This document shows positions 7,644-16,978 of a stretch of 64,000 nt of DNA, one piece after another (position 1 is the stretch's first letter; each line of letters opens with the position of its first letter). The notes below the pieces were generated by a model that saw nothing but the letters and a program-made list of their open reading frames with translations, ran no database searches and was not told the origin of the DNA. Position numbers and translations under genes: made by a program. Origin of the DNA: Paludisphaera soli (lineage in GTDB: Bacteria; Planctomycetota; Planctomycetia; Isosphaerales; Isosphaeraceae); NCBI RefSeq assembly GCF_011064595.1, contig NZ_JAALJI010000006.1:248001-312000 (forward strand). Reading direction: 5' to 3'.

Positions 7644-8435
7644 TCAGGCGGGGGGGCGGGCGGCGATCAGGGCGGTGGAGGCGATGAGTTCGGGGAGCGA
7701 GCCGTCGCGGGCGAAGGGGGCCATCGCGGCGCGGACCTCGGCGGCGAGGTCGTCGGCGCGGGGGCCGATGCGGGAGCGGGCCACGCTCGACATCGACCGC
7801 GTGCGCAGGATCAGGGCGTCGAGCGTGACCCGGGTGCGTTCGAACGCCTTGATCCGTTTCAGGTCGCGGAACGCGGAGGCCCCCAGCACGGCGGCGTGGC
7901 CGGCCCATCGCGACCGCACCCCTTTGGCCACGTCGTCGTCGGCGTACTGTGCGATGATCTGTTGATAGGTGGCGTGCCAGGCGTTCTCGGGGGCTTCGGG
8001 GTGGTCGTCGTGGAGGAGGACCACGACGCCCTCGGGCTCGATCATCGCGTCGAGCCGGCGGAGGACCTCAACGCGGTCCATCCAGTGGAACGATCGGCCC
8101 ATCGCGACCAGCCGGAAGCTCCCGAAGTCCGGGCCGAGGTCGTAGGAGCTGCCATGGACCAGCTCGATCGCCAGGCCGACCGCGGCGGCGTGGTCGCCCG
8201 CGAGGCGGAGCATCTCGGGCTCGGGGTCGACCGCCACGACGCTGCCGACGTAGGGGGCGAGGCCGATCGCGACCTGCCCCGGCCCGCAGCCGAGGTCCAT
8301 CACCCGGTGCGAGAGGTCGAGGCGGGCCAGCCGGGCGACACGTCGGAACAGCCGGGGCGGGTAGGCGGGGCGGCCTTCCAGGTAGCTCGCGGCGGCCGTG
8401 CGGAACCGGCGGGGGTCGAACGGGATGACGTCGAT
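7644..8435 (-). CDS. Class I SAM-dependent methyltransferase (start uncertain)
   Basis: The protein has a methyltransferase fold: motif I is HRVMDLGCGPGQVAIGLA, followed by the acidic strand VVAVDPEPEML and motif IV-like FRLVAMGRSFHWMD. It resembles small-molecule methyltransferases of the UbiE/Methyltransf_11 group; the substrate is unknown. It is the last gene of the MoxR-VWA operon, starting beside the upstream stop at 8453-8455. No ATG, GTG or TTG exists in frame between that stop and the first conserved residues (IPFDPRRF). An ATC at 8433-8435, four bases after AGGGGAG, is used here as a placeholder; CTG at 8460-8462 is another option. Confidence 0.75.
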   Translation of the reverse strand: MDVIPFDPRRFRTAAASYLEGRPAYPPRLFRRVARLARLDLSHRVMDLGCGPGQVAIGLAPYVGSVVAVDPEPEMLRLAGDHAAAVGLAIELVHGSSYDLGPDFGSFRLVAMGRSFHWMDRVEVLRRLDAMIEPEGVVVLLHDDHPEAPENAWHATYQQIIAQYADDDVAKGVRSRWAGHAAVLGASAFRDLKRIKAFERTRVTLDALILRTRSMSSVARSRIGPRADDLAAEVRAAMAPFARDGSLPELIASTALIAARPPA

Positions 8436-8452
8436 GGGGCTCCCCTTCGGGC

Positions 8453-10693
8453 CTAGACCCAGCCGTGGCGCTTGCGCAGCCACCACTCGAAGGTCAGGCA
8501 GAGGGTGAACAGGAGGAAGAAGGGCCAGTTGTCCCAGACCCGGTGCTCGGTGGGGCTGACGTACTCGGTGAACGCGGCCTTGTCGAGGCCGCCGAGGTGC
8601 TTGGCGAGCTGCTCGGGGGGGACGGCCTCGCCGGCGGTGATCTCGGCCATCTGGCGGGCCAGCTCGGGGTCGGCGGAGGGGTTCTCCAGCTCGCGGTCGT
8701 CCTGGTAGACGAGGAACCGCGCGGAGTCGCGGCCGACCTCCTGGCCGTTGCGCTTGCCGATCACCGTGACCTTGTAGTCGCCGGGCTCGCCGACGGCGGC
8801 GTAGGAGCCGCGGGACTCGTCGCCGCGGGTGTAGACCTCGACGGGCTCGCTGACGGGGGGCTCGCCTTCGCGCTCGACCTTGGTCTCGTAGACCACGTCG
8901 GTCAGCGGGGCGCCCTTGGCGTCGCGGCCGGTGACGGTCAGCTCGACGGTCTGGCCCACGGCCGCGCGACGGCGGTCGAGCGAGAGCTTGATCTGGTCGC
9001 TCCCCTGGTTCTCCTTGTGGGAGAGCCAGAAGATGGCCTGGCGCCAGAACTTGCGGTGGGCCGGGCGGCCGACCTCGGTCCGGGCCCAGGGCCAGGTGTC
9101 GCCGCCGTAGGCGAGGGTCCGGCCGCGGCCGGTCTCGATGCTGAGCATCATCGGCTGGGAGTCGACGCCGTCGACCGTGCCGAGGATCTCGGCGCCGAGC
9201 TTGGGCCGGCCGAAACGGTTCGCGCCCTGGAGCCTGGGGAGCAGCTCCCAGATCCGGCCGGTCTCGGCCGGGTCCGAGCCGACCTGGAGGAGGTAGCTGG
9301 TCAGGCCGCCGGCGTTGGGGGTGAACTTGACGCCGCCGGCCGGCTCGATGTCGCCGTCGCCGGGGTGGACCTCGACGGGCAGGACGTCGGCGACCTCGGT
9401 CTGGCCCCAGCCCCCGGGGCCGAAGCTCGCCCGGCCGCCGAGCATCATCAGGCCCGCCGCGCCCTTCTTCACGGAGTCGGCCAGGAGCTGCTGCTGCCTG
9501 CGGGTGAGGAAGTTCGCGGCCATGTCGCTGAGGACGTAGACGTCGTAGCGGCCCGGCGTGAACTCTTCGTCGTCCAGCTCCCCCTTCTCGCCGACCGCCG
9601 GGGCGCGGATCAGGGCCCCCTTGACCTCGATGTCGGGCGAGGTGGCGATCGAGTTCATCAGGTAGCGGTAGTCCCAGGTGAAGTTCGGCCCCTGGAGGAA
9701 CAGGACGTTGAGCCCGCCGCTGAGCACGGTGACGAACGTGCTGATCTCGTTGTTCGAGACCACCAGCTCCCCCTCGCGGGGGGCGACCTTGAGCGTCACC
9801 TTCTTCTCGCCGGGCGTCTGGGGGATGTAGTTCAGGCCGGTGATCGGCACGGCGTCGGTCCCCTCGGGGACCTTGATCCGGGCGCGGGCGACGGCCGTCG
9901 GCTGGTCCTCGACGAGCAGCTCGACGTCGAGCGTCTGGCCGGCGAAGCCGCGAGCGGAGAGCGTGCCCCGGACCTCCAGCTTGTTCTTGACGAAGACGGT
10001 GGGCCCGGCGGCCACGTCGCGCACGGCCACGTCGCGCGAGCCGGCGCCGGCGCCCTGGGTGCCGAGGACGACCGTCGAGATCGGCGTCTGCTGGTCGCGG
10101 TAGCGGCGGGCGGCGATCAGCGGGTTCGTGCCGTTGTTCGAGCCGAAGTCCGACAGCACGACCAGCCGGGCGATCCGCCGGGCCCCCTGCGCCTGCCGCT
10201 TGTCCAGCTCCATGAGCGCCGTGCCGAGCTGGGTCTCGCGGCCTTCGGGCTCGGGGGTGTCGGCCTCGGACGCGTCGGCCTTCGGCTCGCGGAGCGTGGA
10301 GTCGAACCGCAGGGTCTTGATCTCCAGGTCGCCGCCGAGCTTCTTCGCGGCCTCGACGCCGGCCTTGAGGGCCTCCTCGGCGGCCTTCCAGCGGGGCTGG
10401 CTGTTGGCCTCGTCCTGGAGCTTCATGCTGGTGCTGGAGTCGACCAGGAAGATCACCGAGGACGCCTGCTTCTTCTTCTCCTGGACGATCACCGAGGGCC
10501 GCAGCGCCGCCAGCAGGCAGAGCAGCACCGCGAACAGCCGGAGCCCCAGCGCCAGCCACCGCCAGCGCGCCCCGGGGCCGCGGAGCTTCCGCGCGTACGC
10601 GGCGATCGTCAGGCCGACGACGGCCAGCGACGCGGCCGCCAGGAACGGCCAGGGGGCGATCGGATTGAGGCTGACGCTGAATCCTGAATCCAT
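8453..10693 (-). CDS. Membrane protein with VWA and glutamine-amidotransferase-like domains
   Basis: Two N-terminal transmembrane segments (about residues 8-30 and 40-62) precede a von Willebrand A domain with the metal-site motif DSSTS (about residue 80). A long periplasmic part follows with Ig-like beta segments and a GATase1-like domain around LNVLFLQGPNFTWDYRYL and VYVLSDMAANFL. One C-terminal transmembrane helix (NWPFFLLFTLCLTFEWWL) ends the protein. This layout is known from BatB/BatA-like operons next to MoxR; in planctomycetes it is conserved but its role is not established. Start ATG 10693 is chosen because it directly precedes the hydrophobic segment; 10777 is also open. Confidence 0.8.
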   Translation of the reverse strand: MDSGFSVSLNPIAPWPFLAAASLAVVGLTIAAYARKLRGPGARWRWLALGLRLFAVLLCLLAALRPSVIVQEKKKQASSVIFLVDSSTSMKLQDEANSQPRWKAAEEALKAGVEAAKKLGGDLEIKTLRFDSTLREPKADASEADTPEPEGRETQLGTALMELDKRQAQGARRIARLVVLSDFGSNNGTNPLIAARRYRDQQTPISTVVLGTQGAGAGSRDVAVRDVAAGPTVFVKNKLEVRGTLSARGFAGQTLDVELLVEDQPTAVARARIKVPEGTDAVPITGLNYIPQTPGEKKVTLKVAPREGELVVSNNEISTFVTVLSGGLNVLFLQGPNFTWDYRYLMNSIATSPDIEVKGALIRAPAVGEKGELDDEEFTPGRYDVYVLSDMAANFLTRRQQQLLADSVKKGAAGLMMLGGRASFGPGGWGQTEVADVLPVEVHPGDGDIEPAGGVKFTPNAGGLTSYLLQVGSDPAETGRIWELLPRLQGANRFGRPKLGAEILGTVDGVDSQPMMLSIETGRGRTLAYGGDTWPWARTEVGRPAHRKFWRQAIFWLSHKENQGSDQIKLSLDRRRAAVGQTVELTVTGRDAKGAPLTDVVYETKVEREGEPPVSEPVEVYTRGDESRGSYAAVGEPGDYKVTVIGKRNGQEVGRDSARFLVYQDDRELENPSADPELARQMAEITAGEAVPPEQLAKHLGGLDKAAFTEYVSPTEHRVWDNWPFFLLFTLCLTFEWWLRKRHGWV

Positions 10694-10819
10694 GACGCGG
10701 GGGGGACCTGATGCTGGGAGACCGGGGGGACGGGAGGGGGAAGCCGCGCCGGCCGCCCCCTGGGACGATTGTCGCATCTCGGGCCGCCCCGCGTCCAGCG
10801 CGGGCCGGATCGGGGCCGG

Positions 10820-13045
10820 TCAGGCGCCCGCCTGGGCCATGCCGGTGGAGGTCCCGGCGATGTTCGCCGGCCCGGGGGACTCCTTGTAGAACGTGTTGGC
10901 CAGGTAGTTCTCCAGGGTCACCAGGATCAGGATCAGGAACATGAGCCAGGGGAAGATCTCGTGGCCCACGCGGATCAGCTCGGTGACCTTCTTGAGCGCC
11001 TTGTCGTCGCCGGCCAGGGCGTAGCCGTCCTTGCCGAAGACCACGTCCAGGTCGGCCGCCTCCATCGGGGCGAACCGGCTCTCGCCCAGCGGGGCGTTGA
11101 GGCTGAACCCCATCGTCGCCCGCGCGTCGCCGGGCCCCACGGCGACGACCGTCCACTGGCCGAGCTGCTGGGGGGCGGCGACCTTCAGGGGCTCGCCGGC
11201 CTGCGGCGGGGCGATCCGCTCGGTGGTCTTGCCGTCGGGCCCGGTGATCAGGACGTCCTGGGGCCGGGCGTCGGGGGCCATCCCCAGCAGCACGTCCTCG
11301 CCGGCCTCGAAGACCAGCTGCCGGCCGGTCGACCCGGCGAGGTACGGGATCGTCAGGTTCATGATCACGGGGAAGGCCCAGTAGCTGGAGTTCGGGAACT
11401 CGTTCCACGCCCCGCGCTCCGAGCGGAGCACCCGCCGCGCGAGCGGGGTGGACCACATCAGGACGCGGCCGGTCCGGGCGCCCTTGAAGTTCCGCTCGAC
11501 CAGCGCGGGGGCGCCGTCGGCGAAGTTCAGGAGCGTGCGCGAGCCCGACGGGGCGTTGACCTTCCAGTAGCGGTAGACGGGCATGACGGCGAACTGGGCG
11601 TCGATCTCGCGGGAGTAGCGGTCGAACAGCGGGTGGGTCGCGTCGGCGATCTTGCCGAAGGTGGTCCCCTGGCCCGGCGGCGCGACCGGCTCGACGAGCT
11701 GGCCCGGGAGGACCTGGCCGGCGATCGGGCCGTTGTAATTCGCGGGCTTGCAGCGGTCCCCCAGGCCGACCACGAGGCCGCCCCCCTCGTGGACGTGGGC
11801 GTTGAGCAGGCCCCAGCCGCCGTCGTCGAGCGCCTCGACGTTGAGCAGGAAGACGGCCGCGTAGTCCTTGAGCGTGTCGCGGTAGCGGGCCAGCTCGGCC
11901 GGCCGGGTCCGCTCGAGCTGGTAGCCCCCCGCCGCGCCGGGGGTCGGGTCGGGGGCGAGCGCCATGGCGACGTATTCGGAGTCGGCGTCCAGGTCGGAGA
12001 CGATCAGGACCTTCAGCGCCGGGCGGACCTCGAAGCTGACGAACCGCTGGTCGTCGAAATTGAGCGGGTCGGGCGCGCCGGTGACGCGCAGCTCGACCCG
12101 GTGGACCTCGCCCTCCTTCAGGCGCGGCGGGGTGGAGAAGCGGACCTCGGCCTGGCCGCCGGGCTGAAGGTCGACGGCCGTTTGGCCCTTCTTGGAGCCG
12201 CCGAGGTAGAACTCGACGATCCGCTTCGCGGGCTTGGCGCCGTGGGCGCGGACGAGGCCGCGGACCTCGACCGGCTCCCCCTGGGCGGCGTCCTGGGGGA
12301 GGGTCGCCTCGTCGATCGAGACGTTCTCGCGCTCCTCGGGGCCGAGCTTGAGGACCACGGTGGCGATCTGGCCGCCGGTCGCCTTGGACTCCTTGGCCTT
12401 CTCCACGCGGTCGAGGCCCTCGGCCGGGCGTTCGGCGTCCCAGGAGGAGCGGGCGAGGTCAGTGAGGACGTAGACCTCGCGGCGGGGGCGGTCGCAGTCG
12501 GCGACGGCCGCGTAGACCTGGCCCATCGCCACGTTCAGCGGGCGATTCACCGGGCGGACGGCCAGGTCGTCGATCCACTTGCGGGCGGTGGCCGGCGTGA
12601 GGCCCACCGGCACGCCCGGCTCGGCCGAGTTCACGGCGAAGACCAGGCTGGAGTCGGGGATCTTGCCGAGGATCTCGCGGGCGCGGTCCTTGGCCTGGTC
12701 GAGCAGGGTCTTGTCGTTCTCCAGGTAGGCCATCGAGAGGCTGGTGTCGAAGACCAGGCCCAGGGCCGTCGGCACCGAGTCGTCGCCCAGCGGGGTCTCG
12801 GAGTGGAGCCTCGGCCGCGCCAGGGCCAGGGCCATCAGGGCCAGCAGGAGCATGCGGGCGGCCAGCAGCAGCCAGTTCTTGATCCGCATCTTCTTCTTGG
12901 ATTTCTTCTGACGCTCGCGGATCAGGCGGAGGGCGGGGAAGACGATGTGCTTGGGCGTCGGCCGCATGAACAGGTGGAGGATCACCGGCAGGGCGGCCAG
13001 CGCGGCGCCGGCGGCGAGCCCGGCGTGCATGAGCGAGAATTCCAT
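10820..13045 (-). CDS. BatA-like VWA membrane protein
   Basis: The N-terminus has the double-transmembrane BatA domain (residues 1-85: GLAAGAALAALPVILHLFMR, then a basic loop RERQKKSKKKMRIK, then LLLAARMLLLALMALALARP). A VWA domain follows with DTSLS at about residue 100. Beyond it are beta-rich and GATase-like periplasmic regions, and a last transmembrane segment (EIFPWLMFLILILVTLENYLA) near the C-terminus. Such proteins work with MoxR ATPases and DUF58 proteins, perhaps in metal-dependent assembly or envelope stress; the exact role is unknown. Only 5 bases separate it from the upstream DUF58 stop, and its start follows GAGG. Confidence 0.85.
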   Translation of the reverse strand: MEFSLMHAGLAAGAALAALPVILHLFMRPTPKHIVFPALRLIRERQKKSKKKMRIKNWLLLAARMLLLALMALALARPRLHSETPLGDDSVPTALGLVFDTSLSMAYLENDKTLLDQAKDRAREILGKIPDSSLVFAVNSAEPGVPVGLTPATARKWIDDLAVRPVNRPLNVAMGQVYAAVADCDRPRREVYVLTDLARSSWDAERPAEGLDRVEKAKESKATGGQIATVVLKLGPEERENVSIDEATLPQDAAQGEPVEVRGLVRAHGAKPAKRIVEFYLGGSKKGQTAVDLQPGGQAEVRFSTPPRLKEGEVHRVELRVTGAPDPLNFDDQRFVSFEVRPALKVLIVSDLDADSEYVAMALAPDPTPGAAGGYQLERTRPAELARYRDTLKDYAAVFLLNVEALDDGGWGLLNAHVHEGGGLVVGLGDRCKPANYNGPIAGQVLPGQLVEPVAPPGQGTTFGKIADATHPLFDRYSREIDAQFAVMPVYRYWKVNAPSGSRTLLNFADGAPALVERNFKGARTGRVLMWSTPLARRVLRSERGAWNEFPNSSYWAFPVIMNLTIPYLAGSTGRQLVFEAGEDVLLGMAPDARPQDVLITGPDGKTTERIAPPQAGEPLKVAAPQQLGQWTVVAVGPGDARATMGFSLNAPLGESRFAPMEAADLDVVFGKDGYALAGDDKALKKVTELIRVGHEIFPWLMFLILILVTLENYLANTFYKESPGPANIAGTSTGMAQAGA

Positions 13046-13050
13046 GGGCG

Positions 13051-13947
13051 TCAGCCTCGCGCCTGGCGTGAGAGGAGGTAGGACATCAAGGCCTTGTCGA
13101 AGGGCATCCCCGTGTGCAGCGGCACGTAGTCGATCCGGGCCCGGATGCAGTCGGCCTTGTAGCCGGCGCGGAAGTCGTCGACCTCCTCCAGGTAGTCGGC
13201 CTTGATCGCGTCGGCGTCGACCTCGATCACCTCGCCGGTCTCGTTGTCCTCCAGGCGGAGCATCCCGTCGAACGGGAACTCGGCCTCGGCCTCGTCGAGG
13301 ATGTGGAACAGGATCACGTCGTGGCCGGAGAACCGCAGCCGGTAGAGCGCCTTGCGGATCGGCTCGGGGTCGGCCAGCAGGTCGCTGAAGATCATCACCA
13401 GGCTGCGGTGCTTGAGCATGCCGGCCACCTGCATCAGGCTGGCCTGGAAGTCCGCCTCCCCCTCCGGCTTGAGCTGCGCCAGGAGCGACAGGATGTTGGC
13501 GAGCTGGGACCGCCGGCTCCCCGGCGCCAGGCTCTTGCGGACCTTCTTCTCGAAGGCGATCAGGCCGACGGGGTCCTGCTGGTGGATCATCAGGTAGCCG
13601 AGCGCCGCGGCCAGGCTGACGCCGTACTCGAACTTGGTCAGCTCCTGGCGGTGGGTGTAGCCCATCGACGCCGAGAGGTCCATCACGAGGTAGCCGGTCA
13701 GGTTGGTCTCGGCCTGGAACTTCTTGGTGTAGAAGCGGTCGGTCTTGGCGAAGACGTTCCAGTCGATGTCCGAGATGTTGTCGCCCGGCGTGTACTTGCG
13801 GTGCTCGGAGAACTCGACCGAGAACCCCTGGAACGGGCTGGCGTGGAGCCCGGCGATGAACCCTTCGATGATGAACTTGGCGCGCAGGTCCAGCCGCGAG
13901 ACCTGGCGGATGACCTCGGGCTTCAGGAACTTCTCGGCGGTACCCAT
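13051..13947 (-). CDS. DUF58-domain protein
   Basis: This 298-residue protein carries the DUF58 signature FSEHRKYTPGDNISDIDWNV (residues about 46-65) and a VWA-like fold with DLSASM and FSDLLAD. DUF58 proteins are partners of MoxR AAA ATPases in many bacteria. Start ATG 13947 follows GCGGAGCAGCC; an in-frame start at 13992 lies in low-complexity Arg/Gly sequence and is less likely. Upstream is moxR (134-base gap), downstream the BatA-like gene (5-base gap). Confidence 0.88.
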   Translation of the reverse strand: MGTAEKFLKPEVIRQVSRLDLRAKFIIEGFIAGLHASPFQGFSVEFSEHRKYTPGDNISDIDWNVFAKTDRFYTKKFQAETNLTGYLVMDLSASMGYTHRQELTKFEYGVSLAAALGYLMIHQQDPVGLIAFEKKVRKSLAPGSRRSQLANILSLLAQLKPEGEADFQASLMQVAGMLKHRSLVMIFSDLLADPEPIRKALYRLRFSGHDVILFHILDEAEAEFPFDGMLRLEDNETGEVIEVDADAIKADYLEEVDDFRAGYKADCIRARIDYVPLHTGMPFDKALMSYLLSRQARG

Positions 13948-14081
13948 GGCTGCTCCGCGGGGCCGGCCGCGACGCGCGCGGCCTTTCGCCAACGGCCCGG
14001 CCCCGCGAACGCGAGGCGCGGCCGGATCTGCTCCATCATCCTACGTGCGTCGGCCCGGGAACGCCCAGCCGTCAGCCCCGC

Positions 14082-15110
14082 TCACGCCCCTTTTCGGTCG
14101 TACTTGGGGGTCTCGGGCTCGCGGACCTCGGCGATCAGGCGCTGGATGAGGGACTCGGTGGTCTGGCCCTCGGCCTGGGCCTGGAAGTTGACGCTCAGGC
14201 GGTGCCGCAGGACCGGGATCGCCACCTTGCGGACGTCGTCCAGCGAGACGCTGTAGCGGCCGTCCATCGCGGCCATCGCCTTGCCCGCCAGGATCAGGTT
14301 CTGGCCCGCCCGCGGGCCCGCGCCGTAGTCGACCAGGTCCTTGATGAACTGGGGGGCGCGCTCGTCGGCCGGGCGGGTGGCGCGGACCAGGCGGGCGACG
14401 TAGTCCACCGTGTACTCCGAGGCCGGCACCGACGTCACCAGCCGCTGGAGGTTCACGATCGCCTTGGCCGAGAGGATCTTCTTCAGCTCCGGCGTCTCCC
14501 CCTTGGTCGTCCCGGAGAGGATCTTCTTCTCCTCGTCCAGCGACGGGTAGCCCACCCTCACGTCGAACATGAAGCGGTCGAGCTGGGCCTCGGGGAGCGG
14601 GTAGGTCCCCTCCTGCTCGATCGGGTTCTGGGTGGCGATGACGAAGAACGGGTCGGGGAGCTTCAGCGTCTCCTGGCCCACCGTGACCTCGCGCTCCTGC
14701 ATGGCCTGGAGCAGCGCCGCCTGGGTCTTGGGGGGCGTCCGGTTGATCTCGTCGGCCAGGATGATGTTCGAGAAGAGCGGCCCGGCGACGAACCGGAACT
14801 CGCGGCGGCCCGACTCCGGCTCCTCCAGCACGTTCGTGCCGGTGATGTCGCTGGGCATCAGGTCGGGGGTGAACTGGATCCGCTTGAAGCCGACGTCGAG
14901 GATCCGGGCGATCGAGCTGACCATCAGGGTCTTGGCCAGGCCCGGCACGCCGACGAGCAGGACGTGGCCCCGCGTGAAGATGGCGGCCAGGATCAGCTCG
15001 ACGACCTCGTGCTGGCCGATGATGACCTTGCTCAGCTCGGCGGCCATGACGTCCCGCGAGTGCCGAAACTCGTCGAGTAGCTGCGTGATCCGGTCGCTCG
15101 CGTTGGACAT
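14082..15110 (-). CDS. MoxR-family AAA ATPase
   Basis: This 342-residue MoxR ATPase has Walker A GVPGLAKT (about residue 53), Walker B NIILADEINR, sensor-1 FFVIATQNPIEQEGTYPLPE, and arginine finger/lid region DRFMFDVRVGYPS. MoxR enzymes act as chaperone-like ATPases that assemble or load cofactors into VWA-domain partners, which are encoded in the next three genes. Start ATG 15110 gives the usual length; upstream codons to 15182 are Arg/Ala-rich filler. It leads the five-gene minus-strand operon. Confidence 0.92.
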   Translation of the reverse strand: MSNASDRITQLLDEFRHSRDVMAAELSKVIIGQHEVVELILAAIFTRGHVLLVGVPGLAKTLMVSSIARILDVGFKRIQFTPDLMPSDITGTNVLEEPESGRREFRFVAGPLFSNIILADEINRTPPKTQAALLQAMQEREVTVGQETLKLPDPFFVIATQNPIEQEGTYPLPEAQLDRFMFDVRVGYPSLDEEKKILSGTTKGETPELKKILSAKAIVNLQRLVTSVPASEYTVDYVARLVRATRPADERAPQFIKDLVDYGAGPRAGQNLILAGKAMAAMDGRYSVSLDDVRKVAIPVLRHRLSVNFQAQAEGQTTESLIQRLIAEVREPETPKYDRKGA

Positions 15111-15727
15111 CCGGTGTTCCGCCCCAGGGTTCGAACAGGCCCGCCTCGCCGCCCGCGCCCCGACGGCGCCGGCGGTCCGCAATTGTAGGGCGTGGCGAAT
15201 GCGCGATTCAAGCGACCGGGAGGCCCGCCCGGCCGATCGCCGTCACACGGCCTCGGCCCCTCCCGGCCCGGGCGAGGCCCGCGCCACGCCCGAAAACCCG
15301 GCGGGACGCCCAAGACGTCGACGCGCCCCGCCGCCCCCGCAGACGCCTCCCGTCAGGCCTTTCGTGGACCCGACGCCGAGTTTTTCGGTGTCTTAAATCG
15401 TGTTGAATCATGTGGTTACGGCGGTTGTCGTGGGGCGGTTCCGGCTCGCGGCTCGGAGTCGGCCCCCGAATTGCTTTAATGCCTGCCGTCGAAGTCCGAC
15501 GAACAAACCCCGCCGACTTGTCCTTCCCTCCCCCTCGCCCGACGTCCCCGGCCCTCCCCCCGGCCGGACGCGGGCGGGACCCCGCAGGCCTACCCGGGCC
15601 CCGCGAGGTCGCCTCCGCCGCCGTCGCCGCGCCTCCCCGCGGCACCGAACCGAACTCGACCGCCCCGAAGTCGCGGCGGGCCCCGCTCGGGGGCGAGAAC
15701 GAAAAAATTAAGACTGGAAGCATCCAA
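15111..15727. other. Divergent non-coding region between moxR and the propeller-like gene
   Basis: About 600 bases with no credible gene. Two A/T-rich pockets stand out, at 15376-15416 and 15468-15482, which may hold the divergent promoters; no clear -35/-10 pair was found. A ribosome site (GGAAG) lies before 15728. Confidence 0.45.
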
Positions 15728-16849
15728 ATGATCACGAGTCTTCACGCGATCGCCCGTCTCGCGGTCCTCGCCTTCGCCGGCCTCTCGCTGGCCGCCCTGA
15801 CGGCCGCGCAGCTGCAGGCCCCGTCGCGGACGGCCGGCGCCGTGGCCCCGGCCGACCCGGCGAACCCGTGGGAGGCCCTGTCGGCCGACGTCCGGCCCGT
15901 CCACGGGCCCGTGGAGCTGATCCATCGCGGGGACGGGCGGCTGCGGCGAGTGGACCTGCCGGGCCCGGAGCGCTGGGACTACCTGGCCACGTCCCCCTGG
16001 GTCGCCGCCGACGGCTCCATGGAGGCCGTCGGGCGGTTCTCGACGACGGGGCCGCCGGACTCCGGGACCCCGGGCGAGGGGGCCATCGGCCTGGTCCGCG
16101 TCCGGCTGCCGGGGGCCGAGGTGGTCGAGCGCCTGGGCCTGGAGATCATGCCGACCGGACGTCCCGCCTGGGACCCCGCGCGGGCCGGCCACGTGGTCTT
16201 CCCCGGGTCGACGGGCAAGCTCTACTCCTACCACTTCGCCGCCGGCGACGACCCCACGGAGGTCGCGCGAGGCGGGTCGGCGGTGCGGGCGCTGGACTGG
16301 CGTTGCGAGGCCCCCGGGGGCCGCGAGCCGTTCCTGATCGATCCCGTCTGGAGCCAGGCCCCCGAGATGCGCGGGCTGTTGATCGTCTCGCTAGCCAGGA
16401 TGCGGGGCGTCGGCGACGCGGGGAAGCCCCTGCCGATCTCGCCCTGGTGGCTGAGGCTGGACGAGGAGGGGGAGTCGATCGTCGACGCCGGGCCGCTGTT
16501 CGACCCGGCCGACTCGGCGGGGATCGACGCGAGGTCGCGGATGCGGTTCCCGAACGTGGCCCGCCGCGACGGCCGACTGCAGCTCGTCTACATGCTCCAC
16601 GACGCCTGGACCGGCCGGTCGGTCGCCCACGCGGCCGACCTGGAGATCGCGCCGGAGACGGGCCGGCCCCGGGTCCGGCCGGGGTCGGCGGCGGCGATCA
16701 CGGGCGAGGCGCTGGCCTTCGGGACGCTCATCCCCTCGCTCGACGGCCGCTCCGCCTTCGCCTCCGGCCAGGGCTCAGGCGTGGTCCTGCGGCTGCCGCT
16801 CGACACCCGGCCCGAGGCCCCCTCGCTCGACCTGGCGAGGGCCCACTGA
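15728..16849 (+). CDS. Secreted propeller-like protein of unknown function
   Basis: The first 30 residues form a signal peptide (LAVLAFAGLSLAALTAAQLQA). The mature part (to residue 373) has repeated short blocks such as YLATSPWVAADGSMEAVGRF, HVVFPGSTGKLYSYHFAAGD and AFGTLIPSLDGRSAFASGQG, which look like blades of a WD40/TolB-type beta-propeller. No catalytic motif was recognised. It lies 129 bases before the DUF4159 gene on the same strand. Start ATG 15728 sits 8 bases after GGAAG. Confidence 0.65.
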   Translation: MITSLHAIARLAVLAFAGLSLAALTAAQLQAPSRTAGAVAPADPANPWEALSADVRPVHGPVELIHRGDGRLRRVDLPGPERWDYLATSPWVAADGSMEAVGRFSTTGPPDSGTPGEGAIGLVRVRLPGAEVVERLGLEIMPTGRPAWDPARAGHVVFPGSTGKLYSYHFAAGDDPTEVARGGSAVRALDWRCEAPGGREPFLIDPVWSQAPEMRGLLIVSLARMRGVGDAGKPLPISPWWLRLDEEGESIVDAGPLFDPADSAGIDARSRMRFPNVARRDGRLQLVYMLHDAWTGRSVAHAADLEIAPETGRPRVRPGSAAAITGEALAFGTLIPSLDGRSAFASGQGSGVVLRLPLDTRPEAPSLDLARAH

Positions 16850-16978
16850 CCCCGCCTCCCCTCCCGCGGCCCGCCCCGACGCTTTCTCGACTTGCCCCCG
16901 GCCGATATGGCTGGGATAATTGTCAGAGGACGCCGGCCGGTCGGTCGTCGCGGCCGGTTCGAGGGAGGAGGGCTCGCC

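Noticed and set aside
7644-11456. A single minus-strand gene of about 1270 codons
   Set aside because: The frame merely stays open through the VWA gene in a shadow phase; only its last part, the methyltransferase, has family motifs.
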